64,000 nucleotides of DNA from Cordilura impudica (lineage: Eukaryota; Arthropoda; Insecta; Diptera; Scathophagidae): the NCBI GenBank assembly GCA_963682025.1, contig OY821517.1, positions 293,089,670-293,153,669 on the forward strand. Reading direction: 5' to 3'. Numbering within the stretch: position 1 is the stretch's first letter; every line of letters begins with the position of its first letter. A model generated the notes under the pieces. The model was not told the origin of the DNA, searched no databases, and saw only the letters and a program-made list of their open reading frames with translations. A program made the translations under genes and the position numbers. This document shows positions 32,744-44,560 of the stretch, piece after piece.

Positions 32744-32829
32744 ATTGTATACTGTTGAACAAAGTTGTAAATTTTATAAAAAAAAAGTCATACGAAACTT
32801 CATTTCAGAAGTTCAAAGAAACAGGTATA

Positions 32830-33545
32830 AAATGGTGAATATTTTTAGGCCTACGTGTTTTAATGCTATCAATAAAGACTATTGAAAATATAGACTAATG
32901 TTCTCCACAAAGTGCAACGGAGTCACAACAAATACTGATGTTTACCATCGTCTTCGTCAGAGCCTTACATTACTAGCATAAAATGTGAACCTCATAATCA
33001 TGTTTTGGAAGTAGATGATGTAGTCAAAGAAATGATAGAAGATGGATAAAAGTCTATATTTGGATACATGTAAAAAATTTATCAGTTATTATATATTTTG
33101 TCTTGTTTCAGATGGTTTTTTTATGGAAAAATATTGTTAAAGCTTTTAAGCCGAGTTACATGGGCGATGGGCGTGGCATATTTCTGTAAAACCTTGCAAA
33201 CATATTTACTTCATAATATTGATAACTTGGATCAAGTTAAAAGCCTTTTAATGAAGAAACAAAAATTCGAATCTAAAAATTTATTTTCTGGTATATGGGC
33301 TGTGGGTGATGGGCGTGGGTGATTTCCGTTAAACTCCCGAGATATCTCAACTTCATAACACTGATGACTTATTCCAAGTTTCATGAGTTTTGGTAAAGAA
33401 ATTAAAATTTGGGACGAAAGAATGTTTTCGGCTTATATGGGCGGGGAATAATGGGCGCGGTCAATTTTGATGAAAGTTAAAATTTTTCTTAATTGAGTTG
33501 ATAAACGGTTGTGGGCCAAATTTTAATGTTCTGTGAGCTCTCCTT
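32830..33545. repeat. Degenerate repeat with ATGGGCGTGGC motifs
   Basis: Non-coding. Phrases such as GGGCGATGGGCGTGGCATAT, GGGTGATGGGCGTGGGTGAT and GGGGAATAATGGGCGCGGTC recur about 140 bp apart, with intervening 'ttcataa...ttgataactt' phrases, resembling 2405-3115. Confidence 0.4.
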
Positions 33546-34600
33546 ATACTTTTTGCCAATAAATGTATGAGGCGATCCCACTGTGAGGCCAATTAACTAA
33601 GCTCGATTTTAATTGAGGTTAAGCTCGATTAAGTTCTCAATTAAAATAGAGATAAGTTAACGGGCCTAAGGAGCATATAGTATAATATGCTATATATCTT
33701 ATTTTTCTCACTACGAATCTATTTTGTCCGCCAAATAAATTTTATGGAAATTATGGACTTTGGAAACTAAATATTTTACAATTAGAAGAAGCTGATTAAT
33801 ATTGTTATACTCGGAGAGTTTTTGTAAAAAGGAACCCCCAAGCCCTTGGTTGCCTCTTCTAATGTTTCATTACTAATAAGTGACTCCCTGGAAGGTATTC
33901 TAATTGCAAAATAGAATAGCTTCCAGACTAGATAGGATAGGTTCGCAGATAGGATCAAGGAAAGTGTCAGTGACTTACATGGAATCTATTGATATTCGGC
34001 TGCTCTCCAAGCCTTAGAATCGAGGCGGCCAACTGAAACCGACAGCATACCTTGAAACTAGTAACGTTTCCAGGATATAGTAGTGAATGGGGAACGAGTT
34101 GGCTGACGAGTGTACACGGAATGGCTCCGACTCGATGTAGTGGACAATTTCGTTTGATATTTTAATTCTTTTATCTGAGGTAGTGAACATTATCGAGGAG
34201 GTAGCTAATCTTAAATAGATGACGTGATAGACAGAAGTGACATTTTGCAGTATACCCCAGATACTATGACTTTTGACAAATCCAAAGGGAACTAACACAC
34301 TCTTTGGATGTGGTAAAGGATCAATATGACTACTTATAGGAGTTGTCAATGGAAACTGTGTAATAGGGCGAATTGCTGAACGCATTGGGGCCCTGGGAGC
34401 TAACATCTGTAGCAGCTGTTTGAATATGGATGAGAACTAAGATTCTTTGATAATATTACAAGTTCCGTTTGGAAATCATGCGAACTACATACGGAGATCT
34501 GCGAGTTTCGGAGCTGTACTCTCAATTCCTTATCAAAATTATATTTTTCTTCTAAAAGATAACACAGGCGGGCTAGCGAACTAACCTAAGCTAAACTATA
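33546..34600. other. Unassigned sequence with modest coding-like composition
   Basis: Less AT-rich than its surroundings. A 130-residue open frame lies on the minus strand at 34014-34406, but I recognise no domain in it and see no supporting structure. It could be a decayed element. Confidence 0.3.
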
Positions 34601-35555
34601 AGTGCAACAAGTATCTTTCGACAATATGGAGGTTAATAACAATGTATCTGTTTATATTATTATATTAACTTACTCAAGACCATAATGTATTGCAATTGTT
34701 CAACATTCTTACCTGAAAGAAAAATAATATTTAAATATTTTAATAAGAATGTCTAAAATTTTGTAATTCATAGAAGTAAGATTTTCTTTTACCCTAGTAT
34801 GCTACGCTCATTTGAAAAATCACCTATCCTCAACACTTATTGACAAATTTAAAACTACAGTAACGTAAAATTCTTGTACAAAAATTAATTTCATTTACAT
34901 ATTATTTACATACTATTATTTTATCGATGACTGAATTCATTGAACGACTTTATACTGACCAAAACATAAAATCTAATGAATTATTCATACATGAAATTTA
35001 TAAAATTTATTAAATGGTTGAATTTCAAATAATTAGATATGATTTTTTTTTATTGTAGAAACGATATTTTTTTTTGTAATGTACTTAAGGGAAATATGGA
35101 AAAAATGAAAGCAGCGCCTGTCGGAATAATAATTGTCTGGAATTTGGTTACCCCTAGAGCAATTTGATTAGGCAATACAATTTTTTATTGTAATGTTTTA
35201 ATATTACAACCCAATTAACATAATTCTTACAAAATTAAAGTATTTACAAAATTAAATTTAATTCCGTCTAACAATCAGAGTACTTATGCAAATTATTATT
35301 AAGGCAATTATAGTAAAAGCTGTATAAATTGCTACAACCATAAATATTGGGGATTGCAACAATAAATACTATTACAACAACATATTTTAAACATAAAATG
35401 TTTAAACAGATATTGTTATAATTTATTGGTTAATATGATAAAACAAAATTTGTATTTAGAATTAATTTGCGGCCATAACAGAAGAGAAACAAAATTATAA
35501 TCTGTTTTGGTATTCATTTGAATTGAATTTTGTTGTAAATACCAAAAAAGATGTA
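34601..35555. other. AT-rich stretch without features
   Basis: No coding signal, tandem repeat or inverted repeat noticed. Confidence 0.4.
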
Positions 35556-36180
35556 GTTATTTATACCCTCCACCCCAGTGTGCAGAGGGTATATACATAT
35601 AAGTTTGTCATTCCATTTGTAATAATTAGAAAAAAATTCTGGACCCCAAAAAATATATATATTTGTGATCCTTATAACAAGCGGAGTTGATATAGCGATG
35701 TCCGTCTGTCCGTCTGTCTGTCTGTGGAAATAACGATGACAACTTCAATCGGGTAGCTAGGGTCCTCGTTGGCATAAAAAATGATTCACTAACATTTTGA
35801 AAAGTCTTATATTCAAAATCGCCCAAATCGGTTAGTTAGGGCCCGAGATTTAAATGAAGAACTAAAAAAAGTCTTGAAAAAATATGATTTTCTATGTTAT
35901 TCTTGTCACGATGACGCCCTCAATAGGAGAGCTAGGATGATCATTTTTAGTGAGAATGATTCATTAAGATCATGGAAAGATTTCTATTTTTAAAATCGTT
36001 AAAATCGTTGGAACACGTCCAGGGAAATCTCTGAAAAATAAAAAAAAATTAAAAATATGATGTTTCTATATTGCTCTTGTTGTTAGTCTAAATGTTGTTT
36101 TGTTGTCATAGCTGGACTTGTTGTTTTTGTGGTCGCTGTGGTAATAATATAATAAAAACTAACACTTTGTACATTTTTTT
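35556..36180 (-). mobile_element. DINE-1/INE-1-like element, family Y variant
   Basis: Starts TTATACCCTCCACCCCAGTG then CAGAGGGTATA, with GTCCGTCTGTCCGTCTGTCT at 35699-35718, followed by several related 120-bp blocks (RGGGCCYGAGATTT... AAAATATGATTTTCTATG). It ends near a (TTG)n-rich part. 57370-57800 is a second copy of this variant. Confidence 0.65.
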
Positions 36181-36528
36181 TATCAACTCTGGTAGAAAAA
36201 CTTAAAGGTTTCCATTGTTTTGGCATCACTAAAAAAATTTGTTGGATCATTTTTCTCATCGCCGCGAGCTTGAGTGCATAGTTTCAGATCAATTGAGTCA
36301 CGGGAAAGGGGTTAAAAATCGATTCAAAATTTTGTCGACAAGCAGAGAAGCAGACACTACGGGTTAATATAAAGAGAGTATAAATAGTTGTTAATAAAAA
36401 ACACAATGTAAATTTACAAACAAAAAATTATTTATTAATTTATTTAAAGAAAAACACAACAATGACTTTGATGTTGTATTATTTGTGTGTAATATTTACA
36501 TATACATAAGTTCATATATTAAATAAAA

Positions 36529-37322
36529 ACAAGTAAGAAAATTATAGTCAGTCTAAACCGACTATACGATACCCTATATAATGCGTTTCGAGACCCTATC
36601 TCTCAGGCCCAGCTAACTGGATATAGAAAATAAGCATTAATCAAATTTGAGTGGGATTTTTATTAATTCTTTTGGCTGAAGATATGAAAAAGTTCATATC
36701 GGATGATATGTCTATATGGGGACTAGGCACAAAAATGGACCGATCCTGACCATGTTTGGTAAAGTCTCTTGTATATTGCAAAAATATATACAAACAAAAT
36801 TTGAGAAGAATCAGTGCAATATTTTTGTTTTTTGATAGATTTAAGTGAAGATCGGGTAGCAGCTCTTTATGGGGCCTATGACTAAGAGTTGTCCCATAGG
36901 GATTATTTTTGGACTACTGATTAATGGATGTAATAAACACATACAAACCCAATTTGACTAAGATTTATATGATAATTTGGATCTTATGGCAATTTATGTT
37001 GATTTCATAGGGGTCATTTGTATGGGGGCTAGGTCTGAACATGGACCGATTCTCACCAATATAATTTCAATAGCGTTCATCCTATGGCCGAAGGAAGCTT
37101 ATATACCAAATTTCATCAACATATATTCATATTTTCGACCTGCAGTTTGCTTAAAAGCTTTACATGGACACACAGACGGACGACGGACGGACATCGTTAA
37201 ATCGAATCAGATAGTGATTCTGATTCGATCGGTATAATAAAATATTGGTCTAGGTCAAATATTTTTGGTAGTTACAAACAGCAGCACAAAGTCATTATAC
37301 CCAAACCACATAGTGGGTATAA
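36529..37322 (+). mobile_element. DINE-1-like element, copy X7
   Basis: ACAAGTAAGAAAATTATAG start, palindrome with two changes, subterminal ACCCTATATAAT, (GACGGAC)n at 37178-37195, and end ACCACATAGTGGGTATAAA. Full-length, non-coding. Confidence 0.8.
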
Positions 37323-37370
37323 ATATATATAATATATATAATAAATATCGATATTCTGGGATTTCTATAA

Positions 37371-37802
37371 CACGGTGCCTCGTCTAGCTGTAATTCATGG
37401 CAATGTTCGAGTCAGAGAAATATAATAACGTCACAACGCGAAGTGGGCAAATTATGTCTAGACATTTCATTTCCAAAATGTCTTCGAACTGTAAACACTT
37501 AAATTTGTGTCCAGTTTCCACCCACGCTTTTCTTTTTAAATCCGTTTTTATAGTTTTCACTTTGGTAGTTCCATAAACACTCATATTCGCGATACATATT
37601 AATAAAATTATTAATTTGGCTTTTATTTGATTTAAGTTGCGGCATTTTAAAACACTTGAACGTCAAAATCCAATGAGACTTCAAGTTAATGGCAGGGTCA
37701 TGGCAAAAAGTTGGATTTTAAAGTCATGACATGAACATTAGCGGTTTCCACTAGCCATTGACTTGTTCATTGCTATGAATTATAGCTAGTAGAGACACCA
37801 TG
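37371..37802 (-). mobile_element. PIF/Harbinger-type derivative carrying a MADF fragment
   Basis: Terminal inverted repeats of about 45 bp: left CACGGTGCCTCGTCTAGCTG, inverted at the right as TAGCTAGTAGAGACACCATG. The match continues inward (AATTCATGGCAATG / CATTGCTATGAATT). It is flanked by the direct repeat TAA (37368-37370 and 37803-37805). TWA target duplications are characteristic of PIF/Harbinger. At 432 bp it lacks a transposase but keeps a piece of a MADF-domain gene, and Myb/SANT or MADF-like DNA-binding partners are typical second genes of this superfamily. Confidence 0.8.
37499..37684 (-). pseudogene. MADF-domain (Adf-1-like) N-terminal fragment
   Basis: Starts MKSHWILTFKCFKMPQLK, then INNFINMYREYECLWNYQSE, NYKNGFKKKS and GNWTQI. 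The pattern FIxxYRExxCLWxxxSxxYKNxxKK is the first half of the MADF domain, a DNA-binding fold of insect Adf-1-like proteins. A more likely start is the internal methionine MPQLKSNKSQ. The domain is cut after its first half, and the next ~35 codons in another frame do not resemble MADF. It lies between the inverted repeats of 37371-37802, so it is probably the truncated DNA-binding gene of a Harbinger element. Confidence 0.65.
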
Positions 37803-37805
37803 TAA

Positions 37806-39608
37806 CATCGCAAGTTTTGCAAATATCAAAATACTCTAAATAATATACATATAATATACATATACATGAAAAGCATTTAGAACATTACTGAACGTAACCA
37901 GAACGTCCCAACGCTTTTCAATTAACTAAAAAAACAGCTGACACGTTACATTACAGTTACGTGTGGTTAACTAGGCCTTAAGTTAGTTCGATCATTATGG
38001 CTTGCTACCACTAATGATGAATAATGTTACCCTGTTAAAAACGTAATGCAAATTTACTGAATTACTATAAAATTGCAATTAAAGTTTTAACTTGTTAAAT
38101 GTATTATTATGATTTATTTCTTGAAATGCGCATATAAAAACGGAAGTTTCTTAATTACAGAGCATAAATATTATTAAAATAATACTAATGATAATAAATA
38201 TTAACCGTTTCCCCAAAAATGTGCATTTATGATGAACTCGGTAACTCTATTTTGTAAACACAACAAGAAGTTAATACGCCAAACTTATGGTCATAATTGT
38301 AAAAGAATTATGGAAGAACGTATGGTTTTTTTTATTATTAAAAAAGTAATATTTATTTATTAGATAAAAAAAGTAATATAAAATACATTGACATTGATTT
38401 TGTAGTATTTTGCTGTTGTATTTTTTGTGTGTAATATTTACATATACATACATATATTAAATAATAAAATAATATGCATACAGATATCCATAAGAACCGC
38501 ATGTTGGAAATAAATTGGTATATTATTTTATATATATAAAATTCTGCAATATTTTGTTTAAGGGAAAATACATTTCTTTTGCATTTAACAAACAGAGGGT
38601 CACTTATTTTTGCGCAGTGTGACTATGCCACAGTAGATGGCGCCACAATTTTTGTTCTAATTAGCTTTGCAATAGTTATTTCTATTTTAACATGAATGTT
38701 AACATTTTCAATTAGATATCCAACACAACAATGTTAAAAGTGTACACAGAGCTGAGTAAAGAAGAATCAATGTGTTTTTTGCTTTAAAAACAGTTCTACA
38801 TATATAGTTATATAAAATTATTATTCTGATTTACCTACAAAATATCTGATTGCGATTACATATAATTAATTATAATTAAAAATTGTTTATAATTACTAAA
38901 ACGTTATTATTCGCATAAATTCAGAATTGCACCTTTTAAATTTTCAATTCAAATTTAAGAAAATATCAATTCAAAAAACTGGAATTCAGATTTCCAATTA
39001 TAAATTAGAAAATATTAATTGAATTTCAGAAAAACATATTAAAACGTCGGAAATAATAACTTGAAATTTAGAAGACATCAATTGAATTTCTAAAATATAA
39101 ATTTTATTCTTTAAACACAAATTGAAATTCAGAAAACACCAAATATGTTTACATTTAAAAAATCAACTGAAATTGAAAAAAATATTACGATTCAGGAGAC
39201 ATTAATAACATTTCAGGATAAGAAAACATTAATTTAAATTCAATGAAGTTTAGAAAACCTCAAATGACATTTAAGATTTGCGAACATAGAAATTGCTACA
39301 TAAATAAAGCGAAATTTGATAAGAATGTTATTTATATATTATTTTTCACAATTTTGGTGGATGAAGTTTGTCAGAAAATAAAGATAAAAATTATCTTATT
39401 TAAAATTTTTGGGACATCTGGTTTTTTGCGTTTGGTATCCCTAATTTGAACAAGTGTTCAAGATGACCTCAAAATTTGACTTCATGGTAGGCAAAGCAAA
39501 ACCCAAGAAATTTAAGTACGATAATAATTCCCAGGTAGTAGTATTTGGAGTCAATAAATGAAAATATATTTTATTAACATAATTTAATTCTAAATCAAAA
39601 GTTGGCAC
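37806..39608. other. Unassigned AT-rich sequence
   Basis: No gene. 38395-38460 (GTTGTATTTTTTGTGTGTAA, TATTTACATATACATA) resembles 36475-36520, an apparent dispersed repeat. 38940-39240 is a run of degenerate 'gaaattcagaaaaca' units of about 45-60 bp. Confidence 0.4.
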
Positions 39609-39613
39609 CACTG

Positions 39614-42600
39614 CACAGTTGTAATATGTGGCCAAAACTAAAAAAAAAAAATTTCATAAAAAAAAAAATTATACCAAATGTGAACTAACACTTTAAAACA
39701 TATAATTGCAGACTTCCACGTGAGTGCATTTGCTGGTTTAGTTGATATAATGCAGCAAAGTTAAGATTTGTATATATCAATTTACAAATTTAATACTTCT
39801 ATTTTTTTAAGTATGAAATCAAGGTAGGCTATAATTTTGAATTTATAACGTTTTAATTTTTTTTTTGTTTTTTTGAAAACTGACATTCTTCTTAACCACG
39901 CACATAAATTTCGGCTAGTTTGAGTGCGGCCTTCATAAGATTTTGTTGTAATTATAATTACTCTAAATAAATAACATAAAAAAAAAATTGAAAAGACGCA
40001 GAAACTTTTTGTTAATAATTATTAATTAACGCTCATTGTCATAAAATAATATAAGGTTTCCTAAGTAAGTACCATGAATTTCAGAACCTAGTTTAGCCGA
40101 TTCTTTAAATTAGAACCTTTTTTAGTGACGCCTATTATTACAAATAAAGAGATTTTTGATATGTGGAAAGTACATCCACGCAAATAAAATCATGAAATAA
40201 CAACGATAATAATTCAACACGTTGAGAAAGTTTCCAAAAAAATTTTAAAAATAGATCAAATGAAACAAAAAATCCGAAAATTAGTATTGCAAAGAAAAGG
40301 TGGCAAAATTCTAAGTATCATAAGGATTTTTTTGAATATAAGAAATCTGAGTGGCTAAAAAGAGAATTTACATACTTGGAATGTGAAGATTGCGTAAGTT
40401 TACATTTTAGAAATATATATGATTAAAACAATTATCAATTTTTTATGAAAAGGATGGTGGGACAAATCAACAGGCGGAAGACCTGAGAAGTAAGCGCCGT
40501 AAAATAAATGAAATTTGTGTAAAATATGAAAAGGAATTAATTCATAAGGCTTCTGAAAAACTTTGTCGAGTTAAGTGCAAATATCGCTTTGATGAAGAGA
40601 TCCAAATACCAAATGGTGCTTTAGCCATGTTTATGGACCTTAAGTTTACTAAAACTACGTATGAGGGTCTTAGAGATTATAATGAAATGTTATTGGGTGC
40701 AAAATATTATCCTTCGTATACTAAAATATTGGAAAGAAAAAAAGAATGCTACCCAGATAATATAATAATTGAGGAAACCGGGGCATCCATAAAGCTTCAA
40801 AATCTTTAAATAACACCTCAACTCGAATTTTACAATCCATTTATGTAGACTTGAATAATATTTCTGAAAAAAAATAATACTGATTGGAAAGTGGGGTATG
40901 GATGGTTCTAGCGGTCAACAAATCTTTAATCAAAAGTGGCAAAACGAAAAAAATTTGGAAAATGTGGATGAGTAAAATATTTTTATGGTTACATTTGTTT
41001 CTTTAAAATTAATTACAGAACAAAGTAAACAAATAGTTTGGAAAAATGAGAGACCATCTTCAATCAAGTACTGTAGGCCAGTGAAATTTAAGTTTACAGT
41101 GGAAACCACGGAAACCGTTCAGAAGGAATACAAAGATTGTTGCCAACAGAATTGGAGTTTAATGAATCCATCAAATTTGAAGTAAACTACAACATTATGT
41201 GTACAATGGTTGATGGTAAAGTCGTAAATATTTTAACTGCACAAAAATCGTCAAGATCATGTAATATATGCAACGCAAAGCCAAGTGATATGAACAACAT
41301 TGAATATGTGAAATCGTTAACCCCCAACGAAAGTAACTACGAGTTTGGGCTAAGTACTCTTCATTGTTGGATTAGATTTATGGAATGCATTCTTCACATT
41401 TCGTATAACCAAGATTTTAGGAAGGCGTTTTCTTCTAAAGAAAATAAACAAATAAAAGAAAATAGAAAAAAACATATTCAGAAGGAACTAAAAAACAGAA
41501 TTGGAATCTGTGTCGATATGCCTAGACCTGACACTGCCAACTTAAACGATGGTAACGTTGCTCGAACGTTTTTTAAAAATTATAACGTCGTTTCAGAAAT
41601 TTTAAACATTGATATCGGTCTAGTAAATAGATTTTATTGTATCTTGCAAGTACTTGCATCTGGTATAGAAATAATATTAACAAAATTCAAACTATATTGC
41701 AATGAAACTAATACACTATTTGTGGATCTGTATGGGTGGTATACTATGTCACCGTCAGTTCACAAGGTGTTGATGCATGGAGCAGAAATAATATCTCATT
41801 TGGAAGTCGCAATAGGCGCGATGTCAGAAGAAGCTCAAGAGGCATCAAATAAAGTATTCAAATCTGCAAGACTCAATAATAGCAGAAATTTTTCAAGAAA
41901 AGTAAACAATGAAGATATAATACACTACCTCTTAGTATCGTCCGATCCTCTTATTAGTCATTTTAGAATAAAGAGAGAGCGAATCAAACAAGATATTTTA
42001 CCAGAAGCCTTGGAAATGGTGACTTATTTTTTTTGCAATTATATGTTATTTTTTTATACTTAAAAGAAAAGCTTAAATTTAAAACTACATCGCATTTGGT
42101 GCGTGAATTTTTTAACGATGCGAAAAAGTAGTATATCACTTCTTAATAAATAAAAAAAAAACTTAATGATAATTAACTATGTTTTTTATTTAACAGTTCA
42201 AATAGATTTAAATTGATATGTTCCTAAAAAGAAATTAGTTTGACTTTAAAACAAAAAATAAACTATTTAAAACACTTCACTACAAAATTCAATAAGTTTC
42301 TACTTCATAACCCTTTCATGACCGAATTCAAATGGCTGGGTATTTTCAGACCAAACTTAGTTTAAGAAACATGTTACCTGTTAAAATCGCAATGATTTTA
42401 TGCACCATTTATGCAAGTTTGGATCTGAAAGGGTTACTAACATATTTTTAGTAATTGGAGAATGAAATTGTTTTCATTCGCTATAGTTTGACAGCCATTT
42501 TTAATTAATTTATGTAGTGAATTAAAAATAGTTTTGAAATTGAAAATAATGGGCGTGGCACTTTTGGATCACGCCCAAATTTAGAATATAAATCACATAT

Positions 42601-42677
42601 TCTATATCTAACCCATGTATAAATTTACATAAAGAAATAAAAAAGTTTTGGGGTTTTGGCCGGATCTTACAACTGTG
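39614..42677 (+). mobile_element. Transib-type DNA transposon B (3064 bp) with perfect 5-bp duplication
   Basis: Terminal inverted repeats begin CACAGTTGTAA at both ends and continue with a shared GGCCAAAAC. The flanks are the perfect direct repeat CACTG (39609-39613 and 42678-42682). CAC-starting ends and 5-bp duplications fit Transib, the superfamily related to the RAG1 recombinase. It encloses a broken plus-strand transposase (40257-42131). The left end has an A-rich 9-mer 23 bp after the first 7 bases; the right end does not match as well. Confidence 0.8.
40257..42131 (+). pseudogene. Transib/RAG1-like transposase relic B with two short introns
   Basis: The first exon piece (KISIAKKRWQNSKYHKDFFE...) ends at a GTAAGT intron, 40394-40452. 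The next exon runs through ALAMFMDLKFTKTTYEGL, the first-Asp motif KWGMDGSSGQQ (about 40890-40920), PSSIKYCRPVKF, the second-Asp motif CTMVDGKVVN (41197-41230), CNICNAKPSDMN, GLSTLHCWIRFMECILHISY, NDGNVARTFF, SVHKVLMHG and the glutamate block MSEEAQEASNKVFK (41819-41860). A 53-bp intron, 42019-42071, would join EM to LKFKTTSHLVREFF and a stop at 42131. The order parallels RAG1, where the catalytic Glu lies in SEGNESGNK. Frames shift near 40810-40890 and 41140, with a stop near 40970, so it is inactive. Confidence 0.75.
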
Positions 42678-42682
42678 CACTG

Positions 42683-43145
42683 GGTTAGATTTTGTATTGC
42701 ATTGTGTTATTTTGCGTTACCACAAAATCTAATATAAAATTATTTTCCAAATATGACAATATTTTAACAAAAAAAATTGAGAGAGCTTTTTCGCAATGAA
42801 GGTTAGGGTGAGCTATTTAATTTCCAAAAACTTTAATTTAAACGAGAGGTTATGTCATATAACCGGAAACGCATGCATATAACCTAAATGCATGCCGATC
42901 AGCAACGACGATGACCAAAAAGTAAACATCGAAACGTGTTTTCTTTTATTCGAAATAATATAAAAGAAGAAAACGATCTTTCCTCATTGGAGCGCGAATT
43001 ACTAATGTGTGAGAGCTCTTTATACCAACTCGTAGAATAAACAAAAATCCAGATCAAACCAAAAAATTTGCTGAAATAATTTGGTATTAAGTTTAACAAA
43101 TAGTTTACTTTTTCAAGTATTTTGTGTACATTTATTATCAATACT
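42683..43145. other. Unassigned sequence
   Basis: No coding or repeat feature recognised; an 80-residue minus-strand frame (42899-43141) has no known motif. Confidence 0.3.
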
Positions 43146-43205
43146 CAAACTGAGGTGAAGGGTATCAAAGATTCGGCACAGCAGAATTTAACACTCTTAC
43201 TTGGT
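43146..43205 (-). mobile_element. Terminal fragment of a DINE-1-like element (family Y)
   Basis: AAAGATTCGGCACAGCAGAA then TTTAACACTCTTACTTGG matches the 3' end of family Y (compare 18826-19243). Confidence 0.6.
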
Positions 43206-43429
43206 TTTAATAGAACATTAAGTACGTAATTTGATTCATTAACTTATCTCTTTAGAATCCAAAGTTACAGCAAAAATTGTGAACCAAAGTAATTTTTTTC
43301 GAAAAACAAAAAAGCACTTGACAGGTTTAAAAAAATGATAAAAAATTATTTTTTTCCCAAACGGTAGTTTTTAATATAATAATAATAATTTGTAAAAAAA
43401 AAAATATTTTTTTTTAAAGACGGCTTCCC

Positions 43430-44560
43430 TGAATTATTCCTAATTTTGGCTATCATTCAACCCACTGTGCGGCGAAAGAACTATGCATATGATGGTCTTG
43501 TGTAGGCCAAGATCTTTGCGCAAAATTTTACACATAGTTAACGGACAGAAGCCCAATTCCTGCGACCGATGACGAATTAATAAATTTCGATCTTCTTCCA
43601 CACTTTCGTTTACAGTGGCGTTTACAGCATCATTTGGAGAGTATATCTGTGGTTTTCTAGAATAACCGCGTATGTCATAAAATCAAAATGTTCAGGAGAG
43701 CCAAAAAACGTTATATTTGAAATTATGGGCTCGATATAAAGTTTTTAGAGCTTTTTATTTAACAGTCCTGTAGATATGGGCAATAAATACTTTATATAAA
43801 ATTTTGAGTCAAAAATCTTCAGAGGAATAGATCCTAGAGAAGGACAAAAAAACTATATATAAATAACACTTAAAGTGTGTGCAGACAAAACAACTTATGT
43901 CGACAAACGTCGTATTCTTTGAAAAAGCAAACTACCAATGCAACCATCCATGTAGACATAAGTTGTTGTTGCTTGAAAAATGGATTTTTTTGTTCGTCAA
44001 CAAAAAGTTAACGGGACTTGGGATGAGAATATAACAACGTATCAAGAATAATAGTGACAAAAAATAACAGAACAAAACACAAAAGTTTTTATAAGTGGTT
44101 ATAAACTGAAAAATAATCCAAAATTATTTTGCATTTTTTTTCATTAATAACAAAGTATGTCGCTATCTGTCGTTTTCTGAGAAAATAATTTGTCAGCGAT
44201 CAAACGTAGGTTGACATACGTCGTTAGTGCTGCAAATTAATTTAATAATAATAATAATAATAATAAGTTACGTCGTTATTTAAAGAAAAAACTCAGAAAT
44301 GGTCAATATTTTTTTTTTTTAATTAAACACATGTAAAGAGCGTTAAAAATTATTATATTTGGCATCGTTAACTCAAAACTGACAAAAATTGACTTACGCG
44401 GATATTCCAGAAAACCACAGATATGGTATGAAATCTATCCCCAGTTCGACGGATGGCTAGCTTAGATAGACGACTATGTTCGCCATAAAAATCACAAAGT
44501 CGTTTATAAGTTGCGTGAATCGATAACAGAATTTTTTCATGTTAATTTGCCGGAGTATAC
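43430..44560 (-). pseudogene. Tc1/mariner-superfamily transposase N-terminal relic, split by a MITE
   Basis: Reading on the minus strand from 44560: IHATYKRL, DFYGEHSRLSKLAIRRTGDR and FHT, then after the 776-bp MITE the same frame gives IYSPNDAVNATVNESVEEDR, NLLIRHRSQELGF and MCKILRKDLGLHK. This matches the helix-turn-helix region of a mariner/Tc3-like group in insects (family form SIRRRSQELGLSxxTLWRILxKDLxL). The catalytic domain is not visible downstream of 43430, so only the DNA-binding half remains. Confidence 0.7.
43646..44421. mobile_element. MITE with TCTGTGGT terminal inverted repeats (776 bp), nested in transposase relic
   Basis: Ends TCTGTGGTTTTCTAGAATAA (left) and TTATTTAAAG-unlike but clearly inverted GATATTCCAGAAAACCACAG then A (right), with about 30 bp of complementarity reaching CGCGTA. 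It is flanked by TA (43644-43645 and 44422-44423). Removing it and one TA restores the flanking frame (FHT-I-YSPND). Internal CTTATGTCGAC motifs and their inverses (43890 and 43950) form a further palindrome. Related to 32066-32314. No coding capacity. Confidence 0.85.

Noticed and set aside
34014..34406. 130-residue minus-strand frame as a host gene
   Set aside because: No recognisable domain, no splice or promoter support, and no neighbouring exon.
42639..42677. A 12-spacer RSS-like reading of the right end of Transib B (CACAGTT, 11 bp, CCAAAACCC)
   Set aside because: The left end does not support it well and A/C-rich matches are easy to find; reported only as a possibility not relied on.
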